From: Laburnicola sp. R22_1
Taxonomy: Eukaryota; Ascomycota; Dothideomycetes; Pleosporales; Didymosphaeriaceae
Length of the DNA: 64,000 nt
NCBI GenBank assembly: GCA_014281115.1
Contig: JACONQ010000005.1
Span: forward strand, 1,178,001-1,242,000
Direction of reading: 5' to 3'
Within the stretch, counting starts at the first letter, position 1. The number at the start of each line of letters is the position of its first letter. The notes below the pieces were generated by a model. It saw only the letters and a program-made list of their open reading frames with translations. It had not been told where the DNA came from and searched no databases. Shown here one piece after another: positions 22,020 to 33,374 of the stretch. The position numbers were made by a program, and so were the translations under genes.

Positions 22020-22337
22020 TGTCAGATACGTAAGTATCTTTAATAAGATGAGATGAAAGTGATGGATTTGATGATGAATTAATTGTCAAGTAATCTCTGT
22101 CGGAGAAGCTCAGCTATCGTACGCAATATCTATCTAGCGCTAAGACGCACTAGTAATAGTGCGGAGTAGTGTAATAGTAGTACGCCAGTCTCCTTTGTGT
22201 ATTTCACAGTGATCTCACAGTGAAATCACTGTAAGTTACACCAACTGTCGTTATAAGGAGACCATGTGATCGGACGCACGTGACTACCGGATTTCACAGT
22301 GAAATCACAGTGATTTCCAGTGACCTGATATCTGACA
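22020..22337 (-). repeat. 5' LTR of Copia copy 2 (element sense is minus)
   Basis: 318 bases ending at the CTTAT duplication. The phased CACTGTGA palindromes survive here although they contain CpA, the preferred RIP site. Confidence 0.93.
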
Positions 22338-22349
22338 CTTATCTAGTAA

Positions 22350-23100
22350 CTTATAAGCCTCTAAAAACTATATAATAGCGTCTTACTAATAATCCTTAGA
22401 ACTAGCTATAATAAGCTCTAAGATTACTAAAGTTAGATAGTTAATTCTTTAGCCTATATAGTCCTCTAAAGTTATCTTATTTTTTAGGCGCTTCTCCTAG
22501 GTCCTAATTAATAACCTAGTGCCCACATGTTTACAACGCTGCCTACCTAGAGTCTTACTACTTAAGGTCTTAAAAATATCCTTCTTAATTAATTCTATTA
22601 ACTTTACAAAGTTATTAATTATAGTAGTATCTTTACTAGTGGCAAAGTAGCCTTTAAATAACTTCTTATATAACTTAGAAAAATCTAAAGGCCTTTTTTA
22701 ATACTTTCTAGCCTCTTTATAGGTGTTAAAGTATGCGTTAAGTATAGGGATATTAGTAATAACCTTTCTATTTCTATATAAGAAGCCTAATTAATAAAAG
22801 AGCTCTAACTAGATTTTATACTTTTTTTATAGCTGTTATACTTATCTTTAACCTACTTTATAGTTACTAGCTTAGTAGCAACCTTAGCCACTTTATTATA
22901 GGTGTATATCTACGCCTAGGATTTAAACTTATTATCTATGTAATAGCTAGTGTTAGCCTAGTTACTAAAGGCCTCTAGCAAAGCCCTAAGTATTCTAGTA
23001 CTTTACACAATCTTTTTAGTCTTATTTTTATTAGGGATAGGTAATAGCAACTATATTATAGCTTATAACAACACTTAGGAGTCTATAAACAATAGCAATA
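22350..23100 (-). pseudogene. Harbinger Myb/SANT-like accessory protein relic
   Basis: Minus-strand conceptual translation shows VKDKYNSYKK, then AYFNTYKEARKY, RPLDFSKLYKKLFKGYFATS and a lysine-rich tail, matching the layout of the Myb/SANT-like protein that accompanies fungal Harbinger transposases. Frequent stops make it non-functional. Its orientation converges on the transposase, with the Copia inserted between them. Confidence 0.6.
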
Positions 23101-23880
23101 ATAGTGTTAGTAATAGTAAGGATAAGAGTGTTAGTAATAATAATAGGGCCTTAATTACAAGGCGCTAGAGAGCCTTATAGTGTATAGAAGTTTGCGATAT
23201 AGTTTTTATAATAAAATTACTAAAAGAAATTAATAAAGGTAGCTCCTAGCTAATACTAAGATAAAGATAAATAATAGATATATACTAAATAGTACTCTAT
23301 TTAATCTATACCTATTAGCCAAGCTGCTGTTAAAACCCCTTATACGCCTTAGCTGCTTACTTAGCGATTATATGTACAAAACAGAGTCGAAAATGGAATC
23401 GAAACCAAACAGGGCCTTGGTGGGTACAGATAGAGCGGCTCGCGAAGAGAAGCCAAGCGTTTTGAGAGAAGCCAAGGCTCCTAACCGATCCCTCGGCCAT
23501 GTCCGCCGTCGGGAAAGGCGAGAGGACCGTTTGATATCAACTTCGTCCTATGGGGGTCTACTAATGGTAATCGGTGGGGATATACGCCGCAACAGCCCAC
23601 ATATATGACTTAATGCTAAGCGCATGGGTTACCGTCCGTTCGATCCGGTTCAAGGTCATTTCCACCGCCGGTCCAGTTGCTCATGTTCCGCCAATGCCTA
23701 TTCTTGATATCTACCCAGCTTTATGGTCGTTGCATTCCTGTCTCACGTTGAAACTTGCCCCTGCATGGTAGAAATAAACTCGTTCTTTGGACACTCGAGC
23801 TAACGCAACAGGCTCTAGGAACTAGGCATGATTAATTTGCAAGGCTTCGATCTGGGGAGCAGGCTAAATTATCTACAATG

Positions 23881-23960
23881 CTAGGACAAAAGTCTGAGTA
23901 CTGTGTGTTGCCCCAGGATGGGTAATACGAAGGCCAAATGTACTAAAAGTTTAGTCCAAC
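23881..23960. repeat. Small inverted-repeat element, copy B
   Basis: Begins CTAGGACAAAAGTCTGAGTA and has the core GGATGGGTAATACGAAGGCC; the right end (AAAAGTTTAGTCC) is a degraded complement of the left. Related to 378-453 and 45453-45605. Confidence 0.65.
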
Positions 23961-24292
23961 AACTTAGTAGGCTGTCAGCCAATATTCCGGGGTCAAGACA
24001 TCGTTCTGGCACAGTATCTAGTACAAGAAACTAACAAAGTACCATGCAGGTGCTCTATCACAATTCGGTTAACTGTGCAAGAGCGGGGACAGAGGCCACC
24101 AGGCAGCGACTGTGCCACACATGTGGTTCGTGCTTCGCCTTCATGTGCTCGAAATACCGAAATCCGGTCAACCGTACGAGGACGAGAATGCAAGGGGGGA
24201 CTACGCCGCAGATGTGCTTCGCGAGATTGGCCTTGGAACGGCATGAGAACTTTCGGTATCGAGGCGAGAACCAACAAGACCTTCTCTAGGAT

Positions 24293-24300
24293 TATATAAA
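24293..24300 (+). promoter_or_regulatory. TATA box of the chitinase gene
   Basis: TATATAAA, 222 bases upstream of the start codon; plausible core promoter with a 5' UTR of about 190 bases. Confidence 0.45.
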
Positions 24301-24521
24301 GACAAGCAACTGTTCGCTGTTCCCTCTGCTGTACAGTCTTCCAACTCACCTTCTACACTCCTTCCGGAATCATTGCCGTCTTTGCAAACACCCACTGGTG
24401 TGACATTCGTTTCCACTTTCTTTGTGTATTGAACAGTCCGATTTAAGGGCGTATACCCTTCTGTTAGGGACTCCACTAGCCGTCGGACTCCATTTCCGAA
24501 ACCTGGCACTACTCTGCCAGC

Positions 24522-27500
24522 ATGTTGTTCGCCTCATGGCTCTCTGTAGCAGCTGGGCTCTTGCTCTCTGCTGAAGGAGCTTTGGGGTTTGGCTTTGCTG
24601 CCAGTCCATCGTATGGGAACGCCAACCCATGCCCTGAGAGATGCTTCGTTTCCGGGCCTGATACCGGGAACTGGTCGGTCTACCCCAGCTTCAAACATAT
24701 CAGGAAATTCCAGGAGATGATGTTCTTCGACTTTTCGCTGTACGATCCAGTTGATGACCCAGGGACCAGCCATCGTATCCAGGCTTGCTCGTCGTTTGGT
24801 CCTGATTTCGCCAAGCTACCCGCCTCGACTTCTCACATTGCCTCTACCTCTACAGAGTCTGTTGATGTCGAGTTCCAAATGGGATGGTGGGAAGAGGGCT
24901 ATGGGCTAGCGGCATCCGGCATTCGTTCATTGATCAAGCAAATGCGTCAGTATGCTGATCATGGGCATGGGGCTACCGAAAGACCTCTCATCCTGTACGG
25001 TCGGTCTGGCCAAGCTACCGTCGGTCTCTACATCGGCCCAGGTCTACTTAACCAGGGCATCAGCGCGTCGGCCATGAAGTTGTTTGAAGATAGTCTCTCA
25101 GGTCTCAACGTGTCAACACCGAGTTTAGCCATGCAGCTGTGCGAGTCCACCTACGACAGGGATCACATATTCGGCTTGATGGTCACCAGCAATGGGACGT
25201 TCACTCCTATTCAGAACGCCATCCAGACCTGGGCCAATGCTACATGTCTGTCCTATTCCGGCTCTTTCAACTTTACCGGCCAGGCCGTGCTTACTACTCC
25301 GCTTTTACCTACGAATGGAACCACCAACTCAACGAGCCTGAATAGGCTAAGGCGGGACTCTATGCTGCAAGCGCGTGCCGAGTGCAGAACTGTTCAAGTC
25401 GAGCCAAACAACAGCTGTGCAGAACTGGCAGTAAAGCGTGGTGTCACGCCAGCGCAGTTCACCAAAGTCAACTCGGCCGCCGGCTTTTGTTCGAAGTTGA
25501 AGCCCAAGCAGCGCGTGTGTTGCACCAGTGGAACCATGCCGGATTTTGCCCCGAAGAAGAACGATGATGGCTCATGTCACGCCTATCGGGTCGTAGCAGA
25601 CGACAACTGTTCCAACCTCGCAGCGGAGTACAGTCTGACGAACAAGAAGATCGAGGGTTTCAACAAGAAGACTTGGGGTTGGAACGGCTGCGAACTCCTG
25701 TACAAGGACACCATCATGTGTTTGAGCGAAGGTGACCCGCCATTCCCCGCGCCGATTGCGAACGCTGTGTGTGGCCCACAGAAGCCTGGAACCAAAGCGC
25801 CAACCGATGGTAGGGATATTGCCAATCTCAACCACTGCCCTTTGAATGCTTGCTGCAACATCTGGGGTCAATGCGGTATCACCGACGATTTCTGCGTGGA
25901 CACCAATACAGGCGCGCCTGGGACAGCCAAAAATGGTACCTATGGTTGTATTTCGAACTGCGGCACCGATGTCGTCAAGGGAACTGGCACGGGCGACATC
26001 AAGGTTGGCTACTTCGAAGGCTACAACATGGGCCGTAAGTGCCTTTTCCAAGACGCGGCCCAGATCGACACCTCGGCGTATACACACGTCCATTTCGGCT
26101 TCGCCACCTTGACGGCCGACTACAAGGTCAAAGTTGGTGACGCTCTTTCTTCGTACCAATTCAGCGAATTCAAGCGCCTCAAAGGCGTCAAGAGGATCTT
26201 GTCCTTTGGTGGCTGGGATTTTTCGACAATGCCGGCTACGATTTCTATTTTCCGAGAAGGTGTGAAGCCAGCCAACAGGCTCAAGCTGGCTGAAAGCATC
26301 TCCCGCTTCATTACTGATCATGGTTTGGACGGTGTGGACATCGACTGGGAGTATCCTGGCGCACCCGATATCGGGGACCCACCCGGTCAGGCGGTCGAGG
26401 GCTTGAACTATTTGAAATTCCTTACCGTTTTGAAGAAACAGCTTCCCTCGAAGTCTGTGTCTATCGCCGCCCCTGCATCCTACTGGTACTTGAAGCAGTA
26501 TCCGATCAAGAGAATCAGCAGGGTTGTGGATTACATCATTTACATGACCTACGATCTCCATGGTCAGTGGGATGCTAACAATGGCTACTCACAAGTGGGC
26601 TGCGATGATGGCAATTGCCTACGCAGCCAAGTCAACTTGACGGAAACTGAACAGTCCTTGGCCAGTACGTCACCCCCGAACACGAAGTAGATCCGTCTCA
26701 GCTGACTTTGTACCTATACGTTTAGTGATCACGAAGGCCGGTGTTCCAGCAAGCAAGGTCATTGTGGGAATCACCAGCTATGGCAGATCCTTCAACATGG
26801 CTCAAGCGGGATGTTGGGGTCCCAGCTGTACATTCGCTGGTGGCCGCTTGAACTCCGATGCGACCAAAGGCGTATGCACCGATACAGCTGGGTACGTATC
26901 CAAAATCCGTCCGCCGTTGACTTTTTCTTTCCTGCTAACATGAGACCCATGTTTAGATATATTTCTGATGCCGAGATTAGCGAGATCATGTCAAACAAGA
27001 AACGTGCTGGCCGAGTCACCACCAGCTTCGTGGATTCAAGTAGCAACAGCGATATTCTTGTCTACGATAATACTCAGTGGGTTTCTTACATGAGTGCACG
27101 CACCAAGAAGACCCGTACGTCTCTGTACGCTGCTTGGGGAATGGGCGGCACCACAGACTGGGTACGTAACTTCACATACCGCTCATCTCGCTTTGCTGTT
27201 ATGTATCCCTCGTCTTGAAGCGAGTCACGAGCTTTGCTAACTCAAATACGTGCGTTCGTCTTAGGCTACTGACTTGCAAGAGTATCACGACGTTGCAAAA
27301 CCAGCAAAGAGCTGGCTAGGGTTCACGCAAAAAATCCTCGGTGGAGAAAATCCCAAGGTCGACGACTCGCGAAACGGCAACTGGACCGATTCTGATTGTA
27401 CCGACCCGGTGGCCGAAAACCCCGCACGCTATTCTCCTGAGTACCAATGGAGCTATTTCTCCGCGGATGCTGCATGGAAAGACGTCATCAGAATCTGGAA

Positions 27501-28858
27501 TGAGACCGATAAGGCCCAGGATATGTCTTTTACCCAGTCCGTCTCCGAGACACTCCATATCGCGTCAGGCGAGGCCAATTGCGGAGACAGGCTGAAGTCA
27601 GGATGTTACAACCCTTTGAGTTGTGAGAAAGGGCTGGATGGTAACAAATCGGGACCCGCAGCCAAGTTGATCTGGAATTCGTTGGTGAAGATTAACGAGA
27701 TCCACACAGACTACTATAATTTGCTGTTTCAAATGGCAACAATCATGAACCCCAGTACGTTGAGTCCAGTCACCAAGCGAATGGATATGGCTTCGTTTCG
27801 TGGAAGAAGAGCCCTTACTTCCCATAACACTGGCATACGCCGGTTAGCCATCCCCTTTTTGTCGCTTTATGCTAACGTTGTGCCCGCAATTTAGTGCTCG
27901 ACGATCTCGTAAACAAATTCGCACCGTTTCCGCCGGAGAAGGACAATACCATGACATTACTTCTCATTGACCTTCTCACATTTGGAACCCTTAGCGTTGC
28001 GGCTCCCTTTTTCAACACCGCTATCAAAGGGCTGCCATACTTCATCAACAAAGCTGGCAAAGGATCCGCGTTCGATGATGCGAAGGACACTACGTTGACC
28101 GTGGTCGGACAAAGTACGACACTTGCCAAGGATGCTTTAGGTCTTGGCGAACCGGGACATGAATGGAATCCAGAGAAGGAAGCTGAATTCTCGGGATACA
28201 TCGGAAGCGTTATCTACGGCTGGGCAAAGACCACATCGGAGGCGCTCAAAGAAATATTCAGCGGTAAAGATGCTCAGATCGAACTGCTCGGGAAGGTTAT
28301 TTCTGGCGGGAAACTCATTTCGGGTAGGACAAACGGGCCTAAGGTCGACGAGATGAGTGATGACGAACTCTCGGAGAACATCTTGAAGTCTACCTTCGCT
28401 ATGGTTATTCCGTTGCTGTGGTACGTGCACATATTTCTTATCTCTGCTCTTGCTATCACTCGAGTGCTAGTGCCGTTGCTGATTTCACTCCGACATATAG
28501 GAAAGTCTCCAAGGTCCACGTCTTTGTCGTCGATTCGGGTTTTGGGTGCGACGAGGAGAAACCGCTCGACAAGTATCTCACCGAAGACGCTATGGATGCT
28601 ACGGGTGTCTGTTACAATGGCAGGAGGTACTATTTGGCTCACCCCAACGGCAACCAACAAGAATGCGAGTGCCATCATGGTGCCCAAGGCGGCCCATGTA
28701 CTCCACGTTGCAAAGACAACAGATTCACAGCAGCTCCTGGCGTCGACTCACTTGATGGAAGTGTTTTTGGGGGCATCACAAAAGACGACCTGGTCAAGGG
28801 CGCTATCCGCACTTATCTCAAGAATGGTAAAACAAACAGTGACAAGCCGCCAGATTAA
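24522..28858 (+). CDS. Secreted GH18 chitinase with LysM and chitin-binding domains (killer-toxin-subunit-like type)
   Basis: Hydrolyses chitin outside the cell. Exons 24522-26664, 26726-26891, 26957-27161, 27265-27754, 27895-28420 and 28501-28858 join in frame to 1,295 residues ending at TAA 28856-28858. Signal peptide at residues 1-23; two cysteine-rich LysM modules at about 288-335 and 352-402; a hevein-type CBM18 (CGPQKPG ... CCNIWGQCG) at about 417-460; a GH18 domain from about 494 with the catalytic DGVDIDWE at 603-610 (acid Glu610). The long C-terminal half has no catalytic motif I recognise. The class resembles the chitinase subunit of yeast killer toxins, but filamentous fungi use such enzymes on their own or rival cell walls. 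The stop is odd: splice sites and frame continue beyond it into an Hce2 domain (28932-29498). Confidence 0.87.
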
Positions 28859-28868
28859 GCCAGCAGCG

Positions 28869-29498
28869 GTACGTGTCTTATACACGCCCCATCTATTCTT
28901 CCCGTGTACTTTGCTGACCCTCCATCTCCAGGCACTATCGATGATTTGATGGATGTCGACATCACGACACCGGGCTATATTCGCATCCCAGTCTGCAGCC
29001 CTGCGCGTGCATTTCAATCTTGGGGTACGGATGGTTCTGACAGTGCCGAAAACTTTCCGTGTAACATTCCACCTGGGATAGAGAGATGTGGTAAGTATTC
29101 CTAACTATGAAGTGGATGTGTCTCAGCTGACTTGTTTCCTCCATCTAGGTGACTCGACGTTCGAAGACCATACAACCAGCGCGTCTCCCAGTGTTGATGA
29201 CTGCCGCCAGATTATCCGTAACATCGAGTACGACGGTAAAACTGAGTTCACGCACCAGGTCCTCGGTCACCCAACGAGACAGATCCTCGACTATGGCAGC
29301 TGCGCTTTTAGTATACAGGCCGCGAAGAGCGACGGCAATGCGGAATTTCGGGTCGGTGGTCAAGATGTCATTGATCTCATCAACTCGTCCATTGAGAAGT
29401 ATGCTTCGGACGGTAAGGTTTCAGTCAAGGGGCAAATGAGGTGCAAAGGAAACATCGATTCGAATCAGCTTGTGACATGGGACATTTACCCCGTCTGA
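28869..29498 (+). pseudogene. Hce2/Ecp2-like 3' exons of the chitinase gene, cut off by a nonsense codon
   Basis: After TAA 28856-28858 the frame stays open to a good donor (GTACGT at 28869). Exons 28932-29090 and 29149-29498 then follow in phase and end at TGA 29496-29498; without the stop the protein would have 1,468 residues. The last exon reads as an Hce2/Ecp2-type domain (STFEDHTTSASPSVDDCRQI; YGSCAFSIQAAKSDG; VGGQDVIDLINSSI), a domain known as an effector in Cladosporium fulvum and as a C-terminal fusion in fungal chitinases. TAA could be CAA hit by a C-to-T change. Alternatives are a hidden intron removing the stop, or readthrough. Confidence 0.7.
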
Positions 29499-29562
29499 AG
29501 TTCGTTCCTCTTCGGACGCAGTTATCCCATCTGAAGTTCGTTTCTTTCTGGACGTATTTCTT
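29491..29562 (+). repeat. 36-base tandem duplication at the chitinase stop codon
   Basis: Two imperfect units with period 36 (CTGAAGTTCGTTCCTCTTCG against CTGAAGTTCGTTTCTTTCTG), the first containing the TGA stop. No function is evident. Confidence 0.5.
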
Positions 29563-30291
29563 GTTTCTGGTGAGCCTTTTTAGTCTTAGATCTTTTGTAT
29601 ACTTAGGGTACACGTCCATTCATTAATGCATTATTCATTCGTTTCTCCCTTGCCAATCAACTCAACCTACACCCGACGAAGCGCTGAAGGATGCTGCGAA
29701 GATGGGAAAGCTTCATGACGAAAGTTTGAATTGCTTCCGCCTTCGCATTGCCCATACTGGGGCAACATTTGAACTAGTGGTACCGTAGCGGGCCGGGGGT
29801 TGGCGTCATAGACTGTAAATCATTACCAAGACGCTCACCCCGGGCAAAGTTCGGACGACACGTCACAGAGTGACCTCAAGAGAGTCAATACCACGTGACT
29901 GTAACTTGCCCTATGAGGTGTGGAAGCTCAACAATGCTCGTAAGTCACAGCCGCACACTACTGCGTATAGTATTGAGTTGAACTAGCTGGCTGACAATAC
30001 AATGATGTGTTGGTGAGTGCGGCAGGCACTTAGGATTGGCTGGTCATTAATCATCGCTCGTCATCCATCTGCAAGTAATTTGGACTTCTGTAAATGGTAG
30101 TACCGATAGACAGCTCGTGTCAAGTCGGAGGTCGACTGACCAGGGCCCGCAGAGAGAGGCAACTTGTACTACCTGCTAAGACGGACTACAAGCCCAATGC
30201 ATACCGCACGAGCTTAATAAAACCTAAAGGCAACCTTGGGACGAGCGTTTCTTGCAGACGGTCTGCATTGCCAATAAAATTACATGCCCCC

Positions 30292-30899
30292 CTTATCTGC
30301 AGAGGGCGGCGAAGTCAATCGATATACGATGCAGAAACGATTCAGGGTCAGCAAGGAGATTACGGCGAGATTGGCTGTGCAGCCTTGCAGGGCGAAGAGC
30401 GAGCATGTCGGGGCCAGGGTGCGGTAAAAAGCAATTGTAGGCTCCGAGACGTCACGTCTTCAGGGTCTTGTTCATGGGTCGGAGCAGCACTTGAGGGATG
30501 GAAACAGAAACAAGCGTGGTATGGGCCCATGGGGTGACCGTGTAGATAAGAGCCACGGGGGGCTAGTTGGCATGGCGTTACCGATGGTATGAATCTGAGA
30601 CGGCCGACGGCATCTGGGGGACGATGTTGGGGTATCTTGGGTGGGCAAGAATCGTAGTACCTACCCGCCTTACTCAGGCGACATGGCGCGCCCTCTCTAT
30701 CTTCTCTCGTGGCACGCCGTGTGGGAATCCGTGGAGTAGACCTAAGGTGGAGGAGGGAAGCGAGACTTGAGGCGCGAATGGGAGCCAGCCTGCCAGGTAG
30801 TTCACCCGTACGGAGGCGACTGCTAAGCCGCATACGGGCGATTGGCGCAAGGGCCGTGGCGTGGGCTACGCGGGCGACGCGGGCATGGGTACTGATAAG
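30292..30899. promoter_or_regulatory. Three GATAAG (AreA/NIT2-type) sites upstream of the ammonium permease
   Basis: CTTATC at 30292-30297 (minus-strand GATAAG), GATAAG at 30545-30550 (AGATAAG) and at 30894-30899 (TGATAAG). All match the HGATAR consensus of the fungal nitrogen GATA activators, which is known to control ammonium permeases. They lie about 0.7-1.3 kb before the start codon. Confidence 0.45.
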
Positions 30900-31213
30900 A
30901 AACCAAATTCGCCCTTCGCCATCCGCCATCCGCCATCCGCCGTCTCTTCCACCGTCTCGGCCATCATCGCCCGTCGCCCAAACGTCAAAGCATCCGTCTG
31001 TCCCCTGTGCCTGCAAACCCCCCAGCAGTGGGTGAATGCGACAAACGAGGTGCGTCGGTTCGAGAGATATTCCCACGGGCCTGGTTGGTTTCCGCCTGGC
31101 AGCAGCCGCGTTTGCGAAACGCCGCCTAGCTCGTATCTTCTCCCGACTGTGGCTTGGGGGCAGCTTCATGCTTGAATTGCCCGTCATCGAGGCCAATGTC
31201 CGCTGCGCTCTCC

Positions 31214-31219
31214 TATAAA
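31214..31219 (+). promoter_or_regulatory. TATA box of the ammonium permease
   Basis: TATAAA in the context TCCTATAAACC, about 360 bases before the start codon, implying a 5' UTR of roughly 330 bases. Confidence 0.4.
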
Positions 31220-31577
31220 CCCCACGCGCCCCTTCTCGCTTGCACGGCTGTGCTTCCACTGCGAACCCACCGTCGCCGGCCTTCCTATACATCTCCGTAG
31301 CGTGCGCTGCTGACGTTGACGGCCTCTTCAGCGCAAACGACTCGAAGCGCGCTTTCCGGCCTCGCCAAGCAATTCCGTCATTCACACACATCAACCACCA
31401 AACCCGTGGAGAACGGCTGGCTTTCCCTTGCCATCCTCTGTCCATTCATTTTCTCTTTCTCTTTACGACTCCCTCTTCGTACACGCCGTCTTAGCCTTCG
31501 CAGCGTAGAAGGTAGCCAGCAACGCCCCGCCCAGGCTACGGCTCGAACCACGCTCCGGAACCGGCGCACACGACATA

Positions 31578-33374
31578 ATGGCCATGGAGCCTGTGTTGAG
31601 TGGCATCGACGTCACTCTGCCTCTCGTGCCGTTCCGAAATACAACCATACCCACCGGAGGAAACAGCAAGACAGACAACCTCAATGTGTTTTACAATGTA
31701 GGTTTCCGCGACGCTCACAGCCCGTGTACAAGGACGCTAATGCTTGCAGGCCGGTGATGTCGCGTGGATGCTCACATCAACGGCCCTGGTTCTTCTCATG
31801 ATTCCAGGCGTTGGCTTCTTCTATTCTGGTCTGGCGCGCAGAAAGTCGGCCTTGTCCTTGCTATGGCTGTAAGTAGCCCCACGACACGCAGCATTCCGAG
31901 TATGTACTTATCGGCATGTTCCAATCAGATCCGTCATGTCCACCGCCGTCGTCTCTTTCCAATGGTTCTTCTGGGGCTACTCACTCGCCTTCTCGCATAG
32001 CGCCAGTAAATTCATTGGGGATCTCGACAACATTGGCCTCAGGAATGTGCTTGGCTATCCCTCCGTGGGAAGCCCACGCATCCCCGATTTGCTCTTCTGC
32101 GTGTATCAGGGCATGTTTGCTGCTATTACGTACGTTGTGACGCTACCCAGCGTTGTTTCACTCGGCTCACCTTGACAGGGTCGCGCTTGCCGTCGGCGCC
32201 GTTGCTGAAAGAGGAAGGGTGCTACCATGCATCATCTACATGTTCATCTGGACCACGGTTATCTACGACCCCATAGCCTGCTGGACATGGAACCCAAGCG
32301 GATGGACCTTCAAAATGGGAGGTCTAGATTTTGCAGGAGGAACTCCCGTGCATATCGCATCTGGATCTGCAGCGCTCGCCTACTCGTACATGCTCGGAAA
32401 GCGTAGGGGCCACGGAACCCAAGAGCTGAACTACCGTCCCCACAATGTCACACACATCGTCATCGGTACCGTCTTCCTGTGGGTGGGATGGTTCGGCTTC
32501 AATGCTGGCTCAGCGCTGTCCGCCAACTTACGCGCAGTAATGGCAGCTGTTGTCACCAATCTTGCGGCCTGTACTGGTGGCATCACTTGGTGCCTTGTCG
32601 ACTACCGTCTCGAGCGCAAGTGGTCCACTATTGGCTTCTGCTCCGGTGTTATCGCTGGCCTGGTGTGTATTACACCTGGATCTGGATTCGTGCCCCCCTG
32701 GGCGTCCGTGATTTTTGGCGTGTGTGGAGGCATTGCCTGTAACTATGCGACAAAGCTCAAGTACTTCCTTCGCTGCGACGATGCTCTCGATATTTTCGCA
32801 GTACACGCCGTTGGAGGATTTATGGGCAACATCTTGACGGCTTTCTTCGCAGCGTAAGTCGTTATCCGTGGTTCGACGAAGCACTCTTATTAACTTGAAT
32901 ACTTAGTGACTACATTGCCCATCTCGACGGCTACACCATCATCCCCGGTGGCTGGATCAACCACCATTACATGCAACTCGGTTACCAGCTTGCTGACTCC
33001 ATCTCCGGTGGTGTTTACTCCTTCGGCGGCACATGCATTATTCTAGGCTGTCTCGATTTCCTCGGTAAATTTATGCCCGTCTTTAAGCTTCGCGTTAGCG
33101 ACGAAGATGAGATTCTTGGTCTCGATGATGTGGAGATTGGCGAGTTCGCTGTAAGTCACAACCTGTCCGCCATACTATAAGAACTCTGAGCTAACTTGAA
33201 TCTCAGTACGATTACGTGGAGCTTACTCGTGAGGTTCAACTCGCTGATGAAGTCGACGAGGGCTTGTCTACGCATTCTCTCGAGCAGCATGCTTCTTCCA
33301 TGGGCGGCCACGAGAAGAACCACGACTCGGTGGACTCTTCAAACCAGCTATCTGAATGGGCTCACCGCCCGTAA
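31578..33374 (+). CDS. MEP: Ammonium transporter of the Mep/Amt/Rh family
   Basis: Plasma-membrane ammonium uptake. Six exons (31578-31697, 31750-31868, 31929-32129, 32179-32853, 32907-33150, 33207-33374) with canonical splice sites give 508 residues, normal for Mep proteins, with about 11 hydrophobic segments. Visible signatures: GDVAWMLTSTALVLLMIPG in the first membrane helix, the FQWFFWGYSLAF helix, and the twin pore histidines at about H205 (TPVHIASG) and H356 (IFAVHAVGG). The hydrophilic C-terminal tail (from about residue 440) contains the ELTREVQLADEVDEG stretch and ends in a His/Ser-rich region, the regulatory tail of the family. Upstream GATAAG sites suggest nitrogen-starvation control. 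I cannot tell whether it is a Mep2-like sensor or a Mep1/3-like carrier. Confidence 0.92.

Larger units (their letters stand above)
16807..22337 (-). mobile_element. Ty1/Copia retrotransposon, RIP-mutated copy 2
   Basis: 5,531 bases, exactly the length of copy 1, on the opposite strand, with 318-base LTRs (16807-17124 and 22020-22337) and target duplication CTTAT (16802-16806, 22338-22342). It differs from copy 1 almost only by transitions, many CpA to TpA or TpG to TpA, without visible indels. The two LTRs share two differences from copy 1 that are not transitions (GCACG for GCCCG and CTGTAAG for CTCTAAG on the plus strand), so it arose from a slightly different source element rather than by local duplication. 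Confidence 0.94.
14743..23416 (+). mobile_element. RIP-degraded PIF/Harbinger element interrupted by Copia copy 2
   Basis: Ends are inverted repeats GGCCCTGTTTGGTT (14743) and AACCAAACAGGGCC (to 23416), with a 3-base duplication TTG (14740-14742, 23417-23419), as expected for Harbinger. Without the Copia the element is about 3.14 kb. It has the standard two genes: a DDE transposase (plus strand, about 15130-16110) and a Myb/SANT-like protein (minus strand, about 22350-23100). The interior is extremely TA-rich with stops in all frames, the mark of strong RIP, while flanking host DNA returns to normal composition at the inverted repeats. Confidence 0.88.
23420..24521. other. Intergenic region upstream of the chitinase
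   Basis: About 1.1 kb with no supportable gene. It contains copy B of the small inverted-repeat family (23881-23960) and a TATA-like box before the chitinase. Base composition is normal again after the Harbinger end. Confidence 0.6.
29563..31577. other. Long intergenic region, promoter of the ammonium permease
   Basis: About 2 kb without a convincing gene. It contains three GATAAG sites, a TATA box at 31214 and a short CCATCCG tandem repeat at about 30917-30943. A 361-codon antisense frame here has arginine/serine-rich composition and no domain, so I treat it as chance. Confidence 0.6.

Noticed and set aside
3706..22337. Explanation of the two Copia copies as a segmental duplication
   Set aside because: Different 5-base target duplications, different host elements, and LTR differences private to copy 2 show independent insertions.
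25572..26561. 329-codon frame antisense to the chitinase
   Set aside because: Mirror of a well-supported GH18 coding region; no recognisable domain.
24522..29498. Calling the chitinase a killer toxin
   Set aside because: Similarity is to the chitinase subunit architecture only; there is no toxin subunit or plasmid context.
30360..31445. 361-codon minus-strand open frame upstream of the ammonium permease
   Set aside because: Arg/Ser/Ala-rich, no domain, overlaps several forward frames and regulatory sites; GC-driven chance frame.
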